Positions 46,305 to 56,674 are shown, counted from the stretch's first letter. The stretch: 64,000 nucleotides of DNA from Sphingomonas pituitosa NBRC 102491 (GCF_001598435.1 NZ_BCYY01000014.1:62001-126000); one strand, 5' to 3'. Program-made: numbers and translations. The notes: a model not told the origin generated them from the letters alone.

Positions 46305-47819
46305 GTGCGTTACGCATACGCCTTGACTACCGCGATCCTGCTCGGCGGCGCCGCCACCGCGCTCTCGCTCAACCAGCCGGCCGGCGCGCAGACCGCGCAG
46401 AACGAGCCGGGCACCATCCAGGCGGTGGCCCCCAAGGCCGGCGCGCCGATGAGCTTCGCCGATCTGGTCGCCCGCCTTCAGCCGGCGGTCGTCAATATTT
46501 CGACGACGCAGCGCGTGAAGGTGAACGCCAATCCGTTCGCCGGCACGCCGCTCGAGATGTTCGGCCAGGGCCAGGGCCAGCCGGTGACGCGCGAGGCGCA
46601 GTCGCTGGGTTCGGGCTTCGTCATCTCGGCCGACGGCTATGTCGTCACCAACAACCATGTGATCTCGGCAGGGGCCCAGGGCGCGGTGGTCGAATCGATC
46701 ACCGTCACGCTGTCCGACGGCCGCGACTTCAAGGCCAAGCTGATCGGCCATGACGCGCAGTCGGACCTGGCGGTGCTCAAGATCGACGGCGCCGCGCTGC
46801 CGTTCGTCAAGTTCGGCGATTCGGGCCGCGCCCGTGTCGGCGACTGGATCCTCGCGATCGGCAACCCGTTCGGCCTGGGCGGCACCGTCACCGCCGGCAT
46901 CATCTCGGCGACGCACCGCGTCACCGGCACCGGCGCCTATGACCGCTTCATCCAGACCGATGCCTCGATCAATCGCGGCAATTCGGGCGGCCCGATGTTC
47001 GACCTGAACGGCAACGTGATCGGCATCAACTCGCAGATCCTGTCGCCCACCGGCGGCAATGTCGGCATCGGCTTCGCGATCCCGGCCGAGGAAGCCAAGC
47101 CGATCATCGACAAGCTGATGAAGGGCCAGTCGATCACGCGCGGCTATCTCGGCATCGCGATGCAGGACCTGACCAAGGACCTTGCGGCCGGCTTCGGCCT
47201 GCCCTCGGATCGCGGCACCCTCGTCGCGCGGGTCGAGCCCGGCCAGCCGGCCGAGAAGGCCGGGATCAAGCAGGGCGACGTCATCGTCAAGGTCAACGGC
47301 AAGGACGTGACGCCCGAACAGACGCTTTCCTATATCGTCGCCAACGTCACACCCGGTACCCGCATTCCGGTCGAGCTGATCCGCGACGGCAAGCGCCAGA
47401 CGGTCAACGTCACGGTCGTCGCGCGTCCGCCGGAAGAGCAGCTCACCGGTTTCGACCCGAGCGACCAGGATGGCGGACCGGGCGACGATGGCGACGACGG
47501 CGCCGCCGCAACGGCGCCCACCGCGCTGCTCGGCGTCGGCGTCACCCCGCTGACCCCGCAGATCGCCCGCTCGATCGGCGTCGATCCGTCGATCGGCGGC
47601 CTGGTGATCACCGGCGTCAACCCGAGCAGCGACGCCGCCGGCAAGGGCCTGATGCGCGGCGACGTGATCGTCTCGGTGAACCAGCAGCCGGTGCGCACCG
47701 GCGCCGACCTGACCAAGGCCCTCGCCGCCGCCAAGGCAGCAGGCCGCAAGCAGGTGGTGCTCTTCATCCAGCGCAAGAACGCGGGCAATTACATTCCCGT
47801 CGGCATCGCCGGCAACTGA
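46305..47819 (+). CDS. Do-family periplasmic serine endoprotease (DegP/DegQ type)
   Basis: A 504-residue periplasmic quality-control protease. The signal peptide region MRYAYALTTAILLGGAATAL ends near AGA. The trypsin-like domain has His118 (TNNHVI), Asp154 (QSDLAVL) and Ser227 (NRGNSGGP). Two PDZ domains follow (about 290-375, GYLGIAMQDLTKDLA, and 420-500, LLGVGVTPLTPQIARSIG), separated by an acidic linker (DQDGGPGDDGDDG). The start is GTG 46305: GAGAGGAA lies nine bases upstream, and an upstream in-frame TTG at 46266 lacks a ribosome site. It likely belongs to the envelope-stress set together with HflKC. Confidence 0.93.
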   Translation: MRYAYALTTAILLGGAATALSLNQPAGAQTAQNEPGTIQAVAPKAGAPMSFADLVARLQPAVVNISTTQRVKVNANPFAGTPLEMFGQGQGQPVTREAQSLGSGFVISADGYVVTNNHVISAGAQGAVVESITVTLSDGRDFKAKLIGHDAQSDLAVLKIDGAALPFVKFGDSGRARVGDWILAIGNPFGLGGTVTAGIISATHRVTGTGAYDRFIQTDASINRGNSGGPMFDLNGNVIGINSQILSPTGGNVGIGFAIPAEEAKPIIDKLMKGQSITRGYLGIAMQDLTKDLAAGFGLPSDRGTLVARVEPGQPAEKAGIKQGDVIVKVNGKDVTPEQTLSYIVANVTPGTRIPVELIRDGKRQTVNVTVVARPPEEQLTGFDPSDQDGGPGDDGDDGAAATAPTALLGVGVTPLTPQIARSIGVDPSIGGLVITGVNPSSDAAGKGLMRGDVIVSVNQQPVRTGADLTKALAAAKAAGRKQVVLFIQRKNAGNYIPVGIAGN

Positions 47820-47888
47820 TCGCCGCCAAAACCGGCTGACCAAGGCCCGTTTCTTCCCTATGCCTGCGCTTCCACAGAGGAGCAGGAA

Positions 47889-49487
47889 ATGGCGGAAGAA
47901 GCGGGCCTTTTCGTTGGAGCAGCCGGCAGCGCGCGGATCGAATTGAACCTGCGGCGCGCCAATCGCCACGGTCTGATCGCCGGCGCGACCGGCACCGGCA
48001 AGACCGTCACGTTACAGGGCCTGGCCGAGGGATTCTCGGCCGCTGGCGTGCCGGTGTTCGTGGCCGACGTGAAGGGCGATCTCGGCGGGCTGGGCATGGC
48101 CGGATCGCCGCTCGCCAAGCCGCACGCGACGTTCGCGGCGCGCGCGCAGGCGATCGGCGCTGGCGACTGGAAGTACCAGGCAATGCCGGTGCAGCTCTGG
48201 GACCTGTTCGGCGAACAGGGCCATCCGATCCGCGCCACCGTCTCCGAAATGGGGCCGCTGCTCCTCGCCCGGCTGATGGACCTCAACGAGGTGCAGGAGG
48301 GCGTGCTGACCATCGCCTTCCACGTCGCCGATGCCGAGGGGCTGCTGTTGCTCGACCTCGACGACCTCCAGGCGATGCTGGCGCACTGCGCCGAGCGGGC
48401 CGAGGAGCTGTCGACGACCTACGGCAACGTCTCAAAGCAAAGCGTCGGCGCGATCCAGCGCCAGCTGCTCCAGCTGCGCACCCAGGGCGCCACGCATTTC
48501 TTCGGTGAGCCGGCGCTCAGCATCCAGGATTTTCTCGCGCACGACGACAGCGGCCGCGGCGTGATCAACATCCTCGCTGCCGACAAGCTGATGGCGAGCC
48601 CGCGCCTCTATGCCAGCTTCCTGCTGTGGCTGCTGTCCGAACTGTTCGAGACGCTTCCCGAAATCGGCGATCCCGACAAGCCAAGTCTCGTCTTCTTCTT
48701 CGACGAGGCACATCTGCTGTTCGACGACGCGCCCAAGGCGCTGCTGGAGAAGATCGAGCAGGTCGTGCGGCTGATCCGATCGAAGGGCGTCGGCGTCTAT
48801 TTCGTCACGCAGAACCCGATCGACATTCCCGAGGATGTCGCCGCCCAGCTCGGCAACCGCATCCAGCACGCGCTGCGCGCCTTCACCCCGCGCGACCAGA
48901 AGGCGATCCGCGCCGCCGCCGAGGCGTTCCGGGCGAGCCCCGGCCTCGACGTCGCGACCGCGATCACCGAGCTGGCGGTGGGCGAGGCACTGGTGTCGCT
49001 GCTCCAGGCGGACGGTTCGCCGGCGCCGGTGTCGCGCACGCTGATCCGGCCACCCGCTTCGCGTGTCGGGCCCCTGGCGGCCGACGAGCGCAAGATACTG
49101 GTCGAAACCGACGCGGTAGGCGCCAGCTACGACACCGCGATCGACCGCGACTCCGCCGAGGAACTGCTCGCCGCCAAGCGCGCAGAGGCCAGCGCCGCCG
49201 CTGCCGAGGCGCAAGCCCGCGACGCCGCCGAAAAGGCCGCCGCCGCGCAGGCCAAGGAAGACGCCCGCCGCGCCAAGGAGGCAGAGCGCGCACGCATCGC
49301 CGCCGAGCGCGAGGCGGCGAACAACCCGCTCAACCGCGCGATCCGCTCCGCCACGCGCTCGGCATCGTCGGCCGCGGGCCGTGCGGTGGCAAACGAAGTC
49401 AGCAAGGCGGTGTTCGGCAGCAAGGGCGGCGGCGGCATGCTCGGCCAGGTGGTGCGCGGCGTGCTGGGCGGGCTGTTCCGCGGCTGA
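47889..49487 (+). CDS. HerA-like ATPase (DUF853 family)
   Basis: A 532-residue P-loop ATPase of the HerA/FtsK superfamily, possibly a DNA translocase, physiological role unknown. Walker A is GATGTGKT (residues 32-39), Walker B is [14 protein letters not shown], and the arginine/sensor region includes [30 protein letters not shown]. The last 120 residues form a highly charged Ala/Glu/Lys/Arg-rich coiled coil (about 425-480) and a glycine-rich tail. GAGGAGCAGGAA precedes the ATG. No NurA-like nuclease gene is adjacent, unlike archaeal HerA loci, so this is not evidence for an end-resection system. Confidence 0.88.
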   Translation: MAEEAGLFVGAAGSARIELNLRRANRHGLIAGATGTGKTVTLQGLAEGFSAAGVPVFVADVKGDLGGLGMAGSPLAKPHATFAARAQAIGAGDWKYQAMPVQLWDLFGEQGHPIRATVSEMGPLLLARLMDLNEVQEGVLTIAFHVADAEGLLLLDLDDLQAMLAHCAERAEELSTTYGNVSKQSVGAIQRQLLQLRTQGATHFFGEPALSIQDFLAHDDSGRGVINILAADKLMASPRLYASFLLWLLSELFETLPEIGDPDKPSLVFFFDEAHLLFDDAPKALLEKIEQVVRLIRSKGVGVYFVTQNPIDIPEDVAAQLGNRIQHALRAFTPRDQKAIRAAAEAFRASPGLDVATAITELAVGEALVSLLQADGSPAPVSRTLIRPPASRVGPLAADERKILVETDAVGASYDTAIDRDSAEELLAAKRAEASAAAAEAQARDAAEKAAAAQAKEDARRAKEAERARIAAEREAANNPLNRAIRSATRSASSAAGRAVANEVSKAVFGSKGGGGMLGQVVRGVLGGLFRG

Positions 49488-49643
49488 TCGCCCGGAAAAG
49501 CCTGTCCTTTCACGCCCGCCGGTGCCACGGTGCCGGCCATGCGATGGCGAGGGCGCCCATGCTGATCCGACACGATCACCGCGCGCTGCGGTGGCGCGGT
49601 ATCGCACGCCCCGTCCCCTTCCCAACTCCGGAGCTCCTAGCGC

Positions 49644-51590
49644 ATGGCCACTGCCCCCGCCCGCGCGCCGCTTGAACTCACGCTGCGCGGCGTGCTGCTC
49701 GGCGGCGCGATCACGTTGCTGTTCACGGCCGCCAACGTCTATCTCGGCCTGAAGATCGGCCTTACCTTCGCCACCTCGATCCCGGCCGCGGTGATCTCGA
49801 TGGCGATCCTGCGCTTCTTCCCCGGCTCGACCATCCTCGAGAACAATATCGTGCAGACCGTCGCCAGCGCGGCGGGGACGCTGGCGGCGATCATCTTCGT
49901 GCTGCCGGGCCTGGTGATGATCGGCTGGTGGAACGGCTTTCCCTATGTCGAAACCGCTGCGATCACGATGTTCGGCGGCATCCTCGGCGTGATGTTCTCG
50001 GTGCCGTTGCGGCGCGCGCTCGTCGTCGATTCGCCCGATCTGCCCTATCCCGAGGGCCGCGCCGCCGCCGAGGTGCTGCAGGTCGGCGCCGGCAGCCGTG
50101 AAGGCGCCGAGGAAAGCGCGCGCGGGCTGAAGGTGATCGTCGTCAACGCGCTCGCCTCGGCCGGCTTCGCGCTGGTCACAAGGATGAAGCTGGCGGCCGA
50201 GGAAGGCGCGGTGTTCTTCAAGGCGGGCGCAGGCTCCACCGGCATCATCGGCGGCTTGCAGTTCGCACTGATCGGCGCGGGCCACCTGATCGGCCTCACC
50301 GTCGGCATCGCCATCCTCGTCGGCGTGGCGATCGGCTGGTGGATCGCACTGCCGATCCTGAGCGCGGGGCTCCCCGGCGCGGCGGAGGCGGTGGCCAACA
50401 CCGTGTTCCGCAGCGACGTGCGCTTCCTCGGCGCCGGCACGATCGGCATGGCGGCGATCTGGACGCTGCTCAAGATCATCGGGCCGGTGGTGGGCGGCAT
50501 CCGCTCGTCGCTCGCCGCTTCCGCCGCCGCGCGCAGCGGCGCGGAGGTGCCAGTGGGCGAGCGCGACCTGCCGATCGGGATCGTCGCGGCGGTGACGCTG
50601 TTCATGCTGCTGCCGATCGGCTGGCTGCTGTGGGGCGTGCTCGCGGCCGGGCCGCTCTCCGCCTCGGCGGGGCTGCTGGTGGCGGGCTCGCTGGTGTTCG
50701 TGCTGGTCGTCGGCCTCGTGATCGCTTCGGTGTGCGGATACATGGCGGGCCTGATCGGCGCGTCGAACAGCCCGGTCTCCGGCATCGGCATTCTTTCGGT
50801 CGTCGCCGCGTCGCTGATGCTGGTCGGCATGTTCGGGCGCGACCTCGATCCCGGCACCACCCAGGCGCTGATCGCCTATGCGCTGATCGTCACCGGCATC
50901 GTGTTCGGCGTGGCGACCATCTCCAACGACAATCTCCAGGACCTCAAGACCGGCCAGCTGGTCGGCGCGACGCCGTGGAAGCAGCAGGTGGCGCTGATCT
51001 TCGGCGTGATCTTCGGCAGCCTCGTCATCCCGCCGGTGCTGAGCGTGCTCAACGCCTCGTTCGGCTTTGCCGGGGTGGCGGGGGCGAGCGCCGACGCGCT
51101 GCCCGCCCCGCAGGCGGCGCTGATCTCGTCGCTCGCCAAGGGCGTGCTGGGCGGCGATCTGCGCTGGGACCTGATCGGCATCGGCGCATTGATCGGCGCA
51201 GGCGTGATCCTCGTCGACGAGCTGCTCGCGCGCACCACCAGGCTGCGGCTGCCGCCGCTGGCGGTGGGCCTCGGCATCTATCTGCCGATGGGCGTGACGC
51301 TGACCGTGGTGGTCGGCGCGGTGATCGGCTGGTTCTACGACCGCGCCGCCGAGCGCGCCCGCGACCCCGAATTCGTCAAGCGGATGGGCGTGCTGATGGC
51401 CACCGGCATGATCGTCGGCGACAGCCTGTTCGGGGTGCTCTACGCGGGCATCGTCTATGAGACGGGAAGCGAATCCCCGCTCGCGCTGATGGGCGCGGGC
51501 TTTGCGCCGGTGGCACTGGCGGGCGGCACGCTGCTGTTCCTCGCGCTTACCGCCGGGCTGTATCTCTACACCCGGCGGCAGGCGCGGTAG
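49644..51590 (+). CDS. OPT-family oligopeptide transporter
   Basis: A 648-residue inner-membrane transporter with about 15 hydrophobic helices. LTLRGVLLGGAITLLFTAANVYLGLKIGLTFATSIPAAVISMAILR opens the protein and is typical of the bacterial OPT group; NNIVQTVASAAGTLAAIIFVLPGL and DLPYPEGRAAAEVL are further signatures. It probably imports small peptides or peptide-like metal chelates with protons. The preceding 156-base gap contains no recognised element. The gene ends before a strong hairpin shared with the convergent dehydrogenase gene. Confidence 0.93.
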   Translation: MATAPARAPLELTLRGVLLGGAITLLFTAANVYLGLKIGLTFATSIPAAVISMAILRFFPGSTILENNIVQTVASAAGTLAAIIFVLPGLVMIGWWNGFPYVETAAITMFGGILGVMFSVPLRRALVVDSPDLPYPEGRAAAEVLQVGAGSREGAEESARGLKVIVVNALASAGFALVTRMKLAAEEGAVFFKAGAGSTGIIGGLQFALIGAGHLIGLTVGIAILVGVAIGWWIALPILSAGLPGAAEAVANTVFRSDVRFLGAGTIGMAAIWTLLKIIGPVVGGIRSSLAASAAARSGAEVPVGERDLPIGIVAAVTLFMLLPIGWLLWGVLAAGPLSASAGLLVAGSLVFVLVVGLVIASVCGYMAGLIGASNSPVSGIGILSVVAASLMLVGMFGRDLDPGTTQALIAYALIVTGIVFGVATISNDNLQDLKTGQLVGATPWKQQVALIFGVIFGSLVIPPVLSVLNASFGFAGVAGASADALPAPQAALISSLAKGVLGGDLRWDLIGIGALIGAGVILVDELLARTTRLRLPPLAVGLGIYLPMGVTLTVVVGAVIGWFYDRAAERARDPEFVKRMGVLMATGMIVGDSLFGVLYAGIVYETGSESPLALMGAGFAPVALAGGTLLFLALTAGLYLYTRRQAR

Positions 51591-51604
51591 CCCGACCTAT
51601 TTCT

Positions 51605-51626
51605 CCCCTCCCGCCTGCGGGAGGGG
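51605..51626. terminator. Bidirectional hairpin between convergent genes
   Basis: CCCCTCCCG (51605-51613) pairs perfectly with CGGGAGGGG (51618-51626) around the loop CCTG. It lies in the 53-base gap between the OPT transporter and the dehydrogenase genes, which converge, so it could end both transcripts. T-runs are absent. Confidence 0.55.
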
Positions 51627-51643
51627 GATTTAGAAGAAGCGGA

Positions 51644-53077
51644 TCAGCCCGCCAGCAGATCGCCCAGCTTGCCGGCCTGGATCGCGGCGTACGCCGAGCC
51701 CACCGCCGCGCGATACCGCGCATCCTCAGCCACGCGGGCGGGGAACACCTGCCGCAGCGCCAGCACCGCCTCGACCGGCGCCGCATCGGTCGCGGCCGCC
51801 GCCAGCACGTCCGCCAGCGGATCGGTGATCGTCTCGCCCGCCTTCGCCTTGGCGCCAAGAAACGCGATCCACGCCGCTACCGGCACCGCCAGCCGCTCGA
51901 CCGGGCGCCCGGCATCGAGCGCGGCCGCCGTGGTATCCAGCAGGCGGTAGGGCAGCTTCTGCGAGCCGTCCCAGGCGATCTGCGACAGCAAATGCCGGAT
52001 CGCCGGATTGCGGAACCGGTCGAGCACCGCATCGACATAGCCGGGCACGTCCAGCCCATCGACCGGTCCCAGCGACGCCGCGATGTCCTGATGCGCCAGC
52101 CGCGTCACGAAACCGCCGAGCGCGGCATCGGACATCGCCTCGAACACGGTCTCGTGCCCCAGCACCAGCCCGATATAGGCGAGGCTGGAATGGCTGCCGT
52201 TGAGGATGCGCAGCTTGGCCTGCTCATAGCCGCGTACGTCATTGGTCAGCGTCACGCCCGCCGCAGCGAGATCGGGGCCGTCGGCCATGTCGAAGCGCTG
52301 CAGCACCCACTGCGTGAACGATTCGCGCTGCACCGCGCCCTTGTCCTCGACGCCGAGCTCGCCTGCCACCTTGGCGAGGAACGCCGCGTCGCTCGCCGGC
52401 GTGATCGAATCGACCATCGAGTCGGGGAAGGCGACTTCGGTCGCGATCCAGTCGGCCAGGCCAGCATCCCATGCGCGCGCCAGCGCGACGCAGGCGGCGC
52501 GGAGCTTGCCGCCATTGCCGGTCATGTTGTCGCAGCAGAGCATCGCGAAAGGCGGCACGCCCGCCGCGCGGCGATCGGCGAGGCCGGCGACGATCCAGCC
52601 GATCACGCTCGCCGGCTCGGCCGGGCGGGCAAGGTCGTGGACGATGTCCGGATGGGCCATGTCGAGCGTGCCGTCGCCGCCCAGGCAATAGCCCTTCTCG
52701 GTCACCGTGCTGGTGGCGATCCGCACCTCGGGGCTGGCGAGCAGCGCGCGCAGGCGTGCGCCCTCGCCGGGGCCGATCGCGTCGGAATGCGCGGCGATGA
52801 TCCGGGTGGAAGGCGCGCGATCGATCACCGCCAGCGTATACAGTCCGTCCTGCGCCTTCAGCGCATCGGTGGTGGTGCCGCTGCGCAGCGATACCGCGGC
52901 GATGCCCCAGCGCGGATCGCCGTCGAGCACCCTGTCGATGAACGCCGCCTGGTGGGCGCGGTGGAACGCGCCGGGGCCGAAATGGACGATGCCGGTGCGG
53001 ATCGCGGCCGGGTCATGGCCGGGGCGGAGGATGCCGGCAGGAAGGCCGGCGAGCGTCGCGCGCGAAAGCGTGGTCAT
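51644..53077 (-). CDS. Mannitol dehydrogenase-family oxidoreductase (polyol / fructuronate)
   Basis: A 477-residue NAD(P)-dependent long-chain polyol dehydrogenase. The N-terminal Rossmann part starts GIVHFGPGAFHRAHQAAFIDRVLDGD (residues 29-54). The catalytic signature KLRILNGSHSSLAY has Lys288, Asn293 and His296. CCDNMTGNGGKLR and FPDSMVDSITP are family blocks. Substrates in the family include mannitol, arabinitol, fructuronate and tagaturonate; no uxuA, kinase or transporter is adjacent to narrow this. ATG 53077 was chosen over an in-frame upstream ATG at 53113 because the latter lies within the aspartyl protease gene end. Confidence 0.88.
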   Translation of the reverse strand: MTTLSRATLAGLPAGILRPGHDPAAIRTGIVHFGPGAFHRAHQAAFIDRVLDGDPRWGIAAVSLRSGTTTDALKAQDGLYTLAVIDRAPSTRIIAAHSDAIGPGEGARLRALLASPEVRIATSTVTEKGYCLGGDGTLDMAHPDIVHDLARPAEPASVIGWIVAGLADRRAAGVPPFAMLCCDNMTGNGGKLRAACVALARAWDAGLADWIATEVAFPDSMVDSITPASDAAFLAKVAGELGVEDKGAVQRESFTQWVLQRFDMADGPDLAAAGVTLTNDVRGYEQAKLRILNGSHSSLAYIGLVLGHETVFEAMSDAALGGFVTRLAHQDIAASLGPVDGLDVPGYVDAVLDRFRNPAIRHLLSQIAWDGSQKLPYRLLDTTAAALDAGRPVERLAVPVAAWIAFLGAKAKAGETITDPLADVLAAAATDAAPVEAVLALRQVFPARVAEDARYRAAVGSAYAAIQAGKLGDLLAG

Positions 53078-53109
53078 ATGGTCAGGCCAATCAGACCCGG
53101 CCGGTAAAG

Positions 53110-54114
53110 TCAATCGCGCGCGGGGTTGCGCATGCCGGGCGGGAGCAACGGCGACGCGAAATCGGGCCGCTTCTCCCGTGTGCCGCGGGGAAGGAAGAAC
53201 CGCACCTGCCGGTTGGGGAAATCGATCTCCACCCGCCGGAAGCTCCGCATCGCGTCCATGCCCAGCATGATCGCGGGCCGCTTGGTGAGGCCGAAACGCT
53301 TGAACGGCTCGGCTTCGGCGAAGGCGACCGGCAGCGTATCGAACGCGACATTGCTCACGCGCATCGAAGGGACATGGCCATATTGCGCCTGGGTCTTGCC
53401 GCCGTCGACGCTGGTCAGCTCGATCGTCTGCAGCACGCCGACATTGCGGCCCACCTTCCGGCGCAGCGCCTCGTTGCCCATCGTCACCTGCGAACCGGTG
53501 TCGAGCACCACCTGCACGCGGGTGTTGGCGTAATAGGCGTCGGTCACGATCAGCTGGCCGAACTGGTCCTTGGCGGAAACGATGATCTCGTCGGGGTCGT
53601 GCTTCTCGCTCCGCTTGCGCTTCACGCTGGGCCGCACCGCCATCGTGCCGGTGTCGAAGTCGATGGTCACCTGGTGATCGCGCAGCGTATCGATGCCGAG
53701 CAGCCCGGCGGCACCGATATTCGCCGCCTCGAAGGCAGGCGCGACGATCACGTGCGGCGTACCGATCGATTCGATCCGGAGATCGGGAACGATCACGGTC
53801 GCGACCAGGCTACGGCCGGTCATCGAGGTGACGTGCACCGCACCGCCTGCGGCCAGCCCCAGCCTTCCGGCAAGCTCCCGCGAAACCACGGTCCGCTCGG
53901 CGCCGGTATCGATGATGAAGTTGTAGGGGCCTTGCTGGGTGATCGCGACGGGCACCGTGAGCCGCGCATTTGTCTCGCCCAGCGCGAGCTGGATCGCATC
54001 GGGCTGCGCTGCCGCAGGCGCCGTTTCGGGATCGGTCCGCACGCCGAGGGGGCTGCTCGCCACCAGGCCGAGCGGTACGCCCCAGAAGAGCAAAGAGGAC
54101 GAGACTCCGAACAT
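53110..54114 (-). CDS. Exported retropepsin-like aspartyl protease, two-domain
   Basis: A 334-residue protein with two retropepsin-like domains in one chain. The catalytic aspartates are Asp69 in NFIIDTGAERTVVS and Asp205 in VQVVLDTGSQVTMGN, so both halves keep the D-T-G triad and the protein could form an active site as an intramolecular dimer. GLLGIDTLRDHQVTIDF and IMLGMDAMRSFRRVEIDF are the matching C-terminal blocks of each half. A hydrophobic N-terminus (SSLLFWGVPLGLVASS) suggests export or anchoring. The charged linker VKRKRSEKHDPDE joins the halves. The biological substrate is unknown. Confidence 0.85.
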   Translation of the reverse strand: MFGVSSSLLFWGVPLGLVASSPLGVRTDPETAPAAAQPDAIQLALGETNARLTVPVAITQQGPYNFIIDTGAERTVVSRELAGRLGLAAGGAVHVTSMTGRSLVATVIVPDLRIESIGTPHVIVAPAFEAANIGAAGLLGIDTLRDHQVTIDFDTGTMAVRPSVKRKRSEKHDPDEIIVSAKDQFGQLIVTDAYYANTRVQVVLDTGSQVTMGNEALRRKVGRNVGVLQTIELTSVDGGKTQAQYGHVPSMRVSNVAFDTLPVAFAEAEPFKRFGLTKRPAIMLGMDAMRSFRRVEIDFPNRQVRFFLPRGTREKRPDFASPLLPPGMRNPARD

Positions 54115-54167
54115 CGCCGGAAGCTACGCCTTCCCATGTTGCGCAGCAATCCCGCAAAAGAACGGGG

Positions 54168-56579
54168 TCAGTCGAGTCGCATCGCCTCGGCAGCAATCGC
54201 CTCCGCCTCTTCGAGCAGTGCATCTTCGGTGGTGCCCTGCGCCACCGATTCGCGACCGATCATGATCAGTACCGGAACTGCCAGGGGGCTTACCCGCTCC
54301 AGGTCGATGTGCAGCATCCGCGCGCCCGCTTCGTCGAGCAGCCGGGCGAGTCGGCCCACATCGGTCATCTTGGCGCGCGCGTCTTCCCAGGCGGCGCGGA
54401 GCAGCAGGTGGTCGGGCTCGTACTTGCGCAGCACGTCGTAGATCAGGTCGGTCGAGAAGGTCACCTGCCGCCCGGTTTTCCGCTTTCCGGGGTGCTGGCG
54501 CTCGACCAGCCCGCCGATGATCGCGACTTCGCGGAAGGCGCGCTTGAGCAGCGCCGAGCTCTGCACCCAGTCGACGAACTCGTTCTCGAGGATGTCCGGC
54601 GAGAAGAGCGGGCGCGGATCGGTGATCTTCTCCAGCCCGTAGACGGCGAGCGCATAGTCGTTGGCGACAAAGCCCAGCGGCTTCAGCCCCAGCGCCTCCA
54701 TCCGCCTTGTGACCAGCATGCCGAGCGACTGGTGCGCGTTCCAGCCTTCGAAGCTGTAGATGACGAGGTGGTGCCGGCCCTCATGCGGGAAGGTCTCGAC
54801 CAGCAGCTGCCCCGGCGCCGGCAGCGTCGAGCGGCGGTCCTGCGTCTCGAGCCATTCGCGCACGTCCGCCGGGAAGCGCGCCCACTGGCTGCGATCGAAC
54901 AGGAAGGTGCGCACCCGATCCGCGAGGTTGGCGGTGATCGCGAGGCGCGCACCCATATAGCTCGGCACCCGCGCCTGCTTGGCGGTGGCGCGGACGATCA
55001 GGTCGGTCGCCTCGACGCGCTCCACCTCCAGCGCGAGCCCGCCGAAGAAGAAGGTGTCGCCCGGCGAGAGCGAGGCGGCGAACCCCTCCTCCACCTTGCC
55101 CAGCCGCCGGCCGTTCTTGAAGCGCACCTCGAGCATCGGCGATTCGACGATGATGCCGGCATTCAGCCGATGCTGCGCAATGAAACTGGGCTGGGTGATC
55201 CGCCAGACGCCGTCCTTGCCCTGGGTCAGCCGCTTGAACTTGTCATAGGCGCGCAGCGAATAGCCGCCATCGGCGATGAAGTTCAGGACGCGATCGAACA
55301 CCTCCGCGGTCAACGCCGAATAGGGCAATGCTGCGCGCACTTCCTGCAGCATGTCCTCCGCCTGGAAGGGGGCGGCGCAGGCGCAGCCCATCACATGCTG
55401 GGCCAGCACGTCGAGCGCGCCGGGGCGGAACACGTCGGGATCGAGCTCGCCCGCCTCGACGGCATCGAGCGCCGCGCGCGCCTCGAGATATTCGAAGCGG
55501 TTGCCGGGGATCAGCACCGCCTCGCTCGCCTCGTCGAGCCGGTGGTTGGCACGGCCGATCCGCTGGAGCAGGCGGGAGGAGCCCTTGGGCGCACCCATCT
55601 GGATCACGCAATCGACATCGCCCCAGTCGACGCCGAGATCGAGGCTGGCGGTGGCGACCAGCGCGCGCAGCCGCCCGTCGGCCATCGCCTGCTCGGCCTT
55701 TTGCCGCGCCTCCAGGCTGAGGCTGCCATGATGGACGCCGATCGGCAGCTTGAGGTCGTTGACCTTCCACAGCTGCTGGAAGACGAGTTCGGCGAGCCCG
55801 CGCGTGTTGCAGAAGACGATCGTCGTCCGGTGCGTCTCGATCTCCGCCATCACCTGCGGGATGGCATAGATGCCCGAATGCCCGGCCCAGGGCACGCGCC
55901 CCTCGGGCAACAGGATGGCGATATTCGGCTCCGCGCCCTTTTCGCCCTGCACCAGCGTCACCGAATCGATGTCCCCATAGGGCGCGAGCCAGGCGCGATA
56001 GCCGTCGGGATCGGCGACGGTGGCGGAGAGCCCCACCCGGCGGAACTCCGGCGCCAGCCGCTCCAGCCGGGCGAGCGCCAGCGCCAGCAGGTCGCCGCGC
56101 TTGCCGGTGGCGAAGGCGTGGATCTCGTCGATCACCACGGTCTTCAGCCCGGCGAACATCGTCAGGCTGTCCTCATAGGAGAGCAGCAGGCTGAGCGATT
56201 CGGGCGTGGTCATCAGCACCTGCGGCGGGCGGGCGCGCTGGCGAACCTTCTTCTCGTGCGGCGTGTCGCCGGTGCGCGTCTCGACGCGGATCGGCAGCCC
56301 CATCTCCTCGATCGGCGTCAGCAGGTTGCGCTGCACGTCGACCGCCAGCGCCTTCAAGGGCGAGATGTAAAGCGTGTGCAACCCCTCGGCCGGCGCCTCG
56401 ATCAGCTCGGCCAGCGTCGGCAGGAAGCCCGACAGCGTCTTGCCCGCCCCCGTGGGCGCGACGAGCAGCGCATGCCGCCCCGCCCGCGCCGCCGCGAGCA
56501 TGTCCCACTGGTGCCGTCGCGGCGCCCAGCCGCGCGCGGTGAACCAGTCGGCCAGGGGAGCGGGAAGATCGGCAGGCAC
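54168..56579 (-). CDS. Lhr-like DEXH-box helicase (ligase-associated DNA damage response type)
   Basis: An 803-residue superfamily 2 helicase matching the bacterial short Lhr group. Motif I is APTGAGKT (41-48), motif II is DEIH (151-154), motif III is SAT (GLSATVADPDGY) and motif VI is QRIGRANHR. A winged-helix and Lhr-core C-terminal half follows (FFFGGLALEVERVEATDLIVRAT). The GTG start sits at the family N-terminus. Homologues usually stand with an ATP-dependent ligase, an exonuclease-like protein and a phosphoesterase (PdeM). None of these is present on either side here, so the partners must be elsewhere or missing. Confidence 0.9.
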   Translation of the reverse strand: MPADLPAPLADWFTARGWAPRRHQWDMLAAARAGRHALLVAPTGAGKTLSGFLPTLAELIEAPAEGLHTLYISPLKALAVDVQRNLLTPIEEMGLPIRVETRTGDTPHEKKVRQRARPPQVLMTTPESLSLLLSYEDSLTMFAGLKTVVIDEIHAFATGKRGDLLALALARLERLAPEFRRVGLSATVADPDGYRAWLAPYGDIDSVTLVQGEKGAEPNIAILLPEGRVPWAGHSGIYAIPQVMAEIETHRTTIVFCNTRGLAELVFQQLWKVNDLKLPIGVHHGSLSLEARQKAEQAMADGRLRALVATASLDLGVDWGDVDCVIQMGAPKGSSRLLQRIGRANHRLDEASEAVLIPGNRFEYLEARAALDAVEAGELDPDVFRPGALDVLAQHVMGCACAAPFQAEDMLQEVRAALPYSALTAEVFDRVLNFIADGGYSLRAYDKFKRLTQGKDGVWRITQPSFIAQHRLNAGIIVESPMLEVRFKNGRRLGKVEEGFAASLSPGDTFFFGGLALEVERVEATDLIVRATAKQARVPSYMGARLAITANLADRVRTFLFDRSQWARFPADVREWLETQDRRSTLPAPGQLLVETFPHEGRHHLVIYSFEGWNAHQSLGMLVTRRMEALGLKPLGFVANDYALAVYGLEKITDPRPLFSPDILENEFVDWVQSSALLKRAFREVAIIGGLVERQHPGKRKTGRQVTFSTDLIYDVLRKYEPDHLLLRAAWEDARAKMTDVGRLARLLDEAGARMLHIDLERVSPLAVPVLIMIGRESVAQGTTEDALLEEAEAIAAEAMRLD

Positions 56580-56674
56580 GATCCCTATGTAGGGAGCGAT
56601 TCGACCGCTGGGGAGGCGCTTCCCTTCCGCACCGTCTCATGCTCCATTGCAGACGGGGAAAAGGGGAAAACCAG

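Noticed and set aside
45288..47969. An 893-codon open frame on the minus strand opposite hflC and the Do protease
   Set aside because: Antisense to two well-supported genes, low-complexity composition, no domain.
47889..49487. The HerA-like ATPase as part of a defence or HerA-NurA system
   Set aside because: No nuclease or other defence gene is adjacent, and the DUF853 type is widespread as a lone chromosomal gene.
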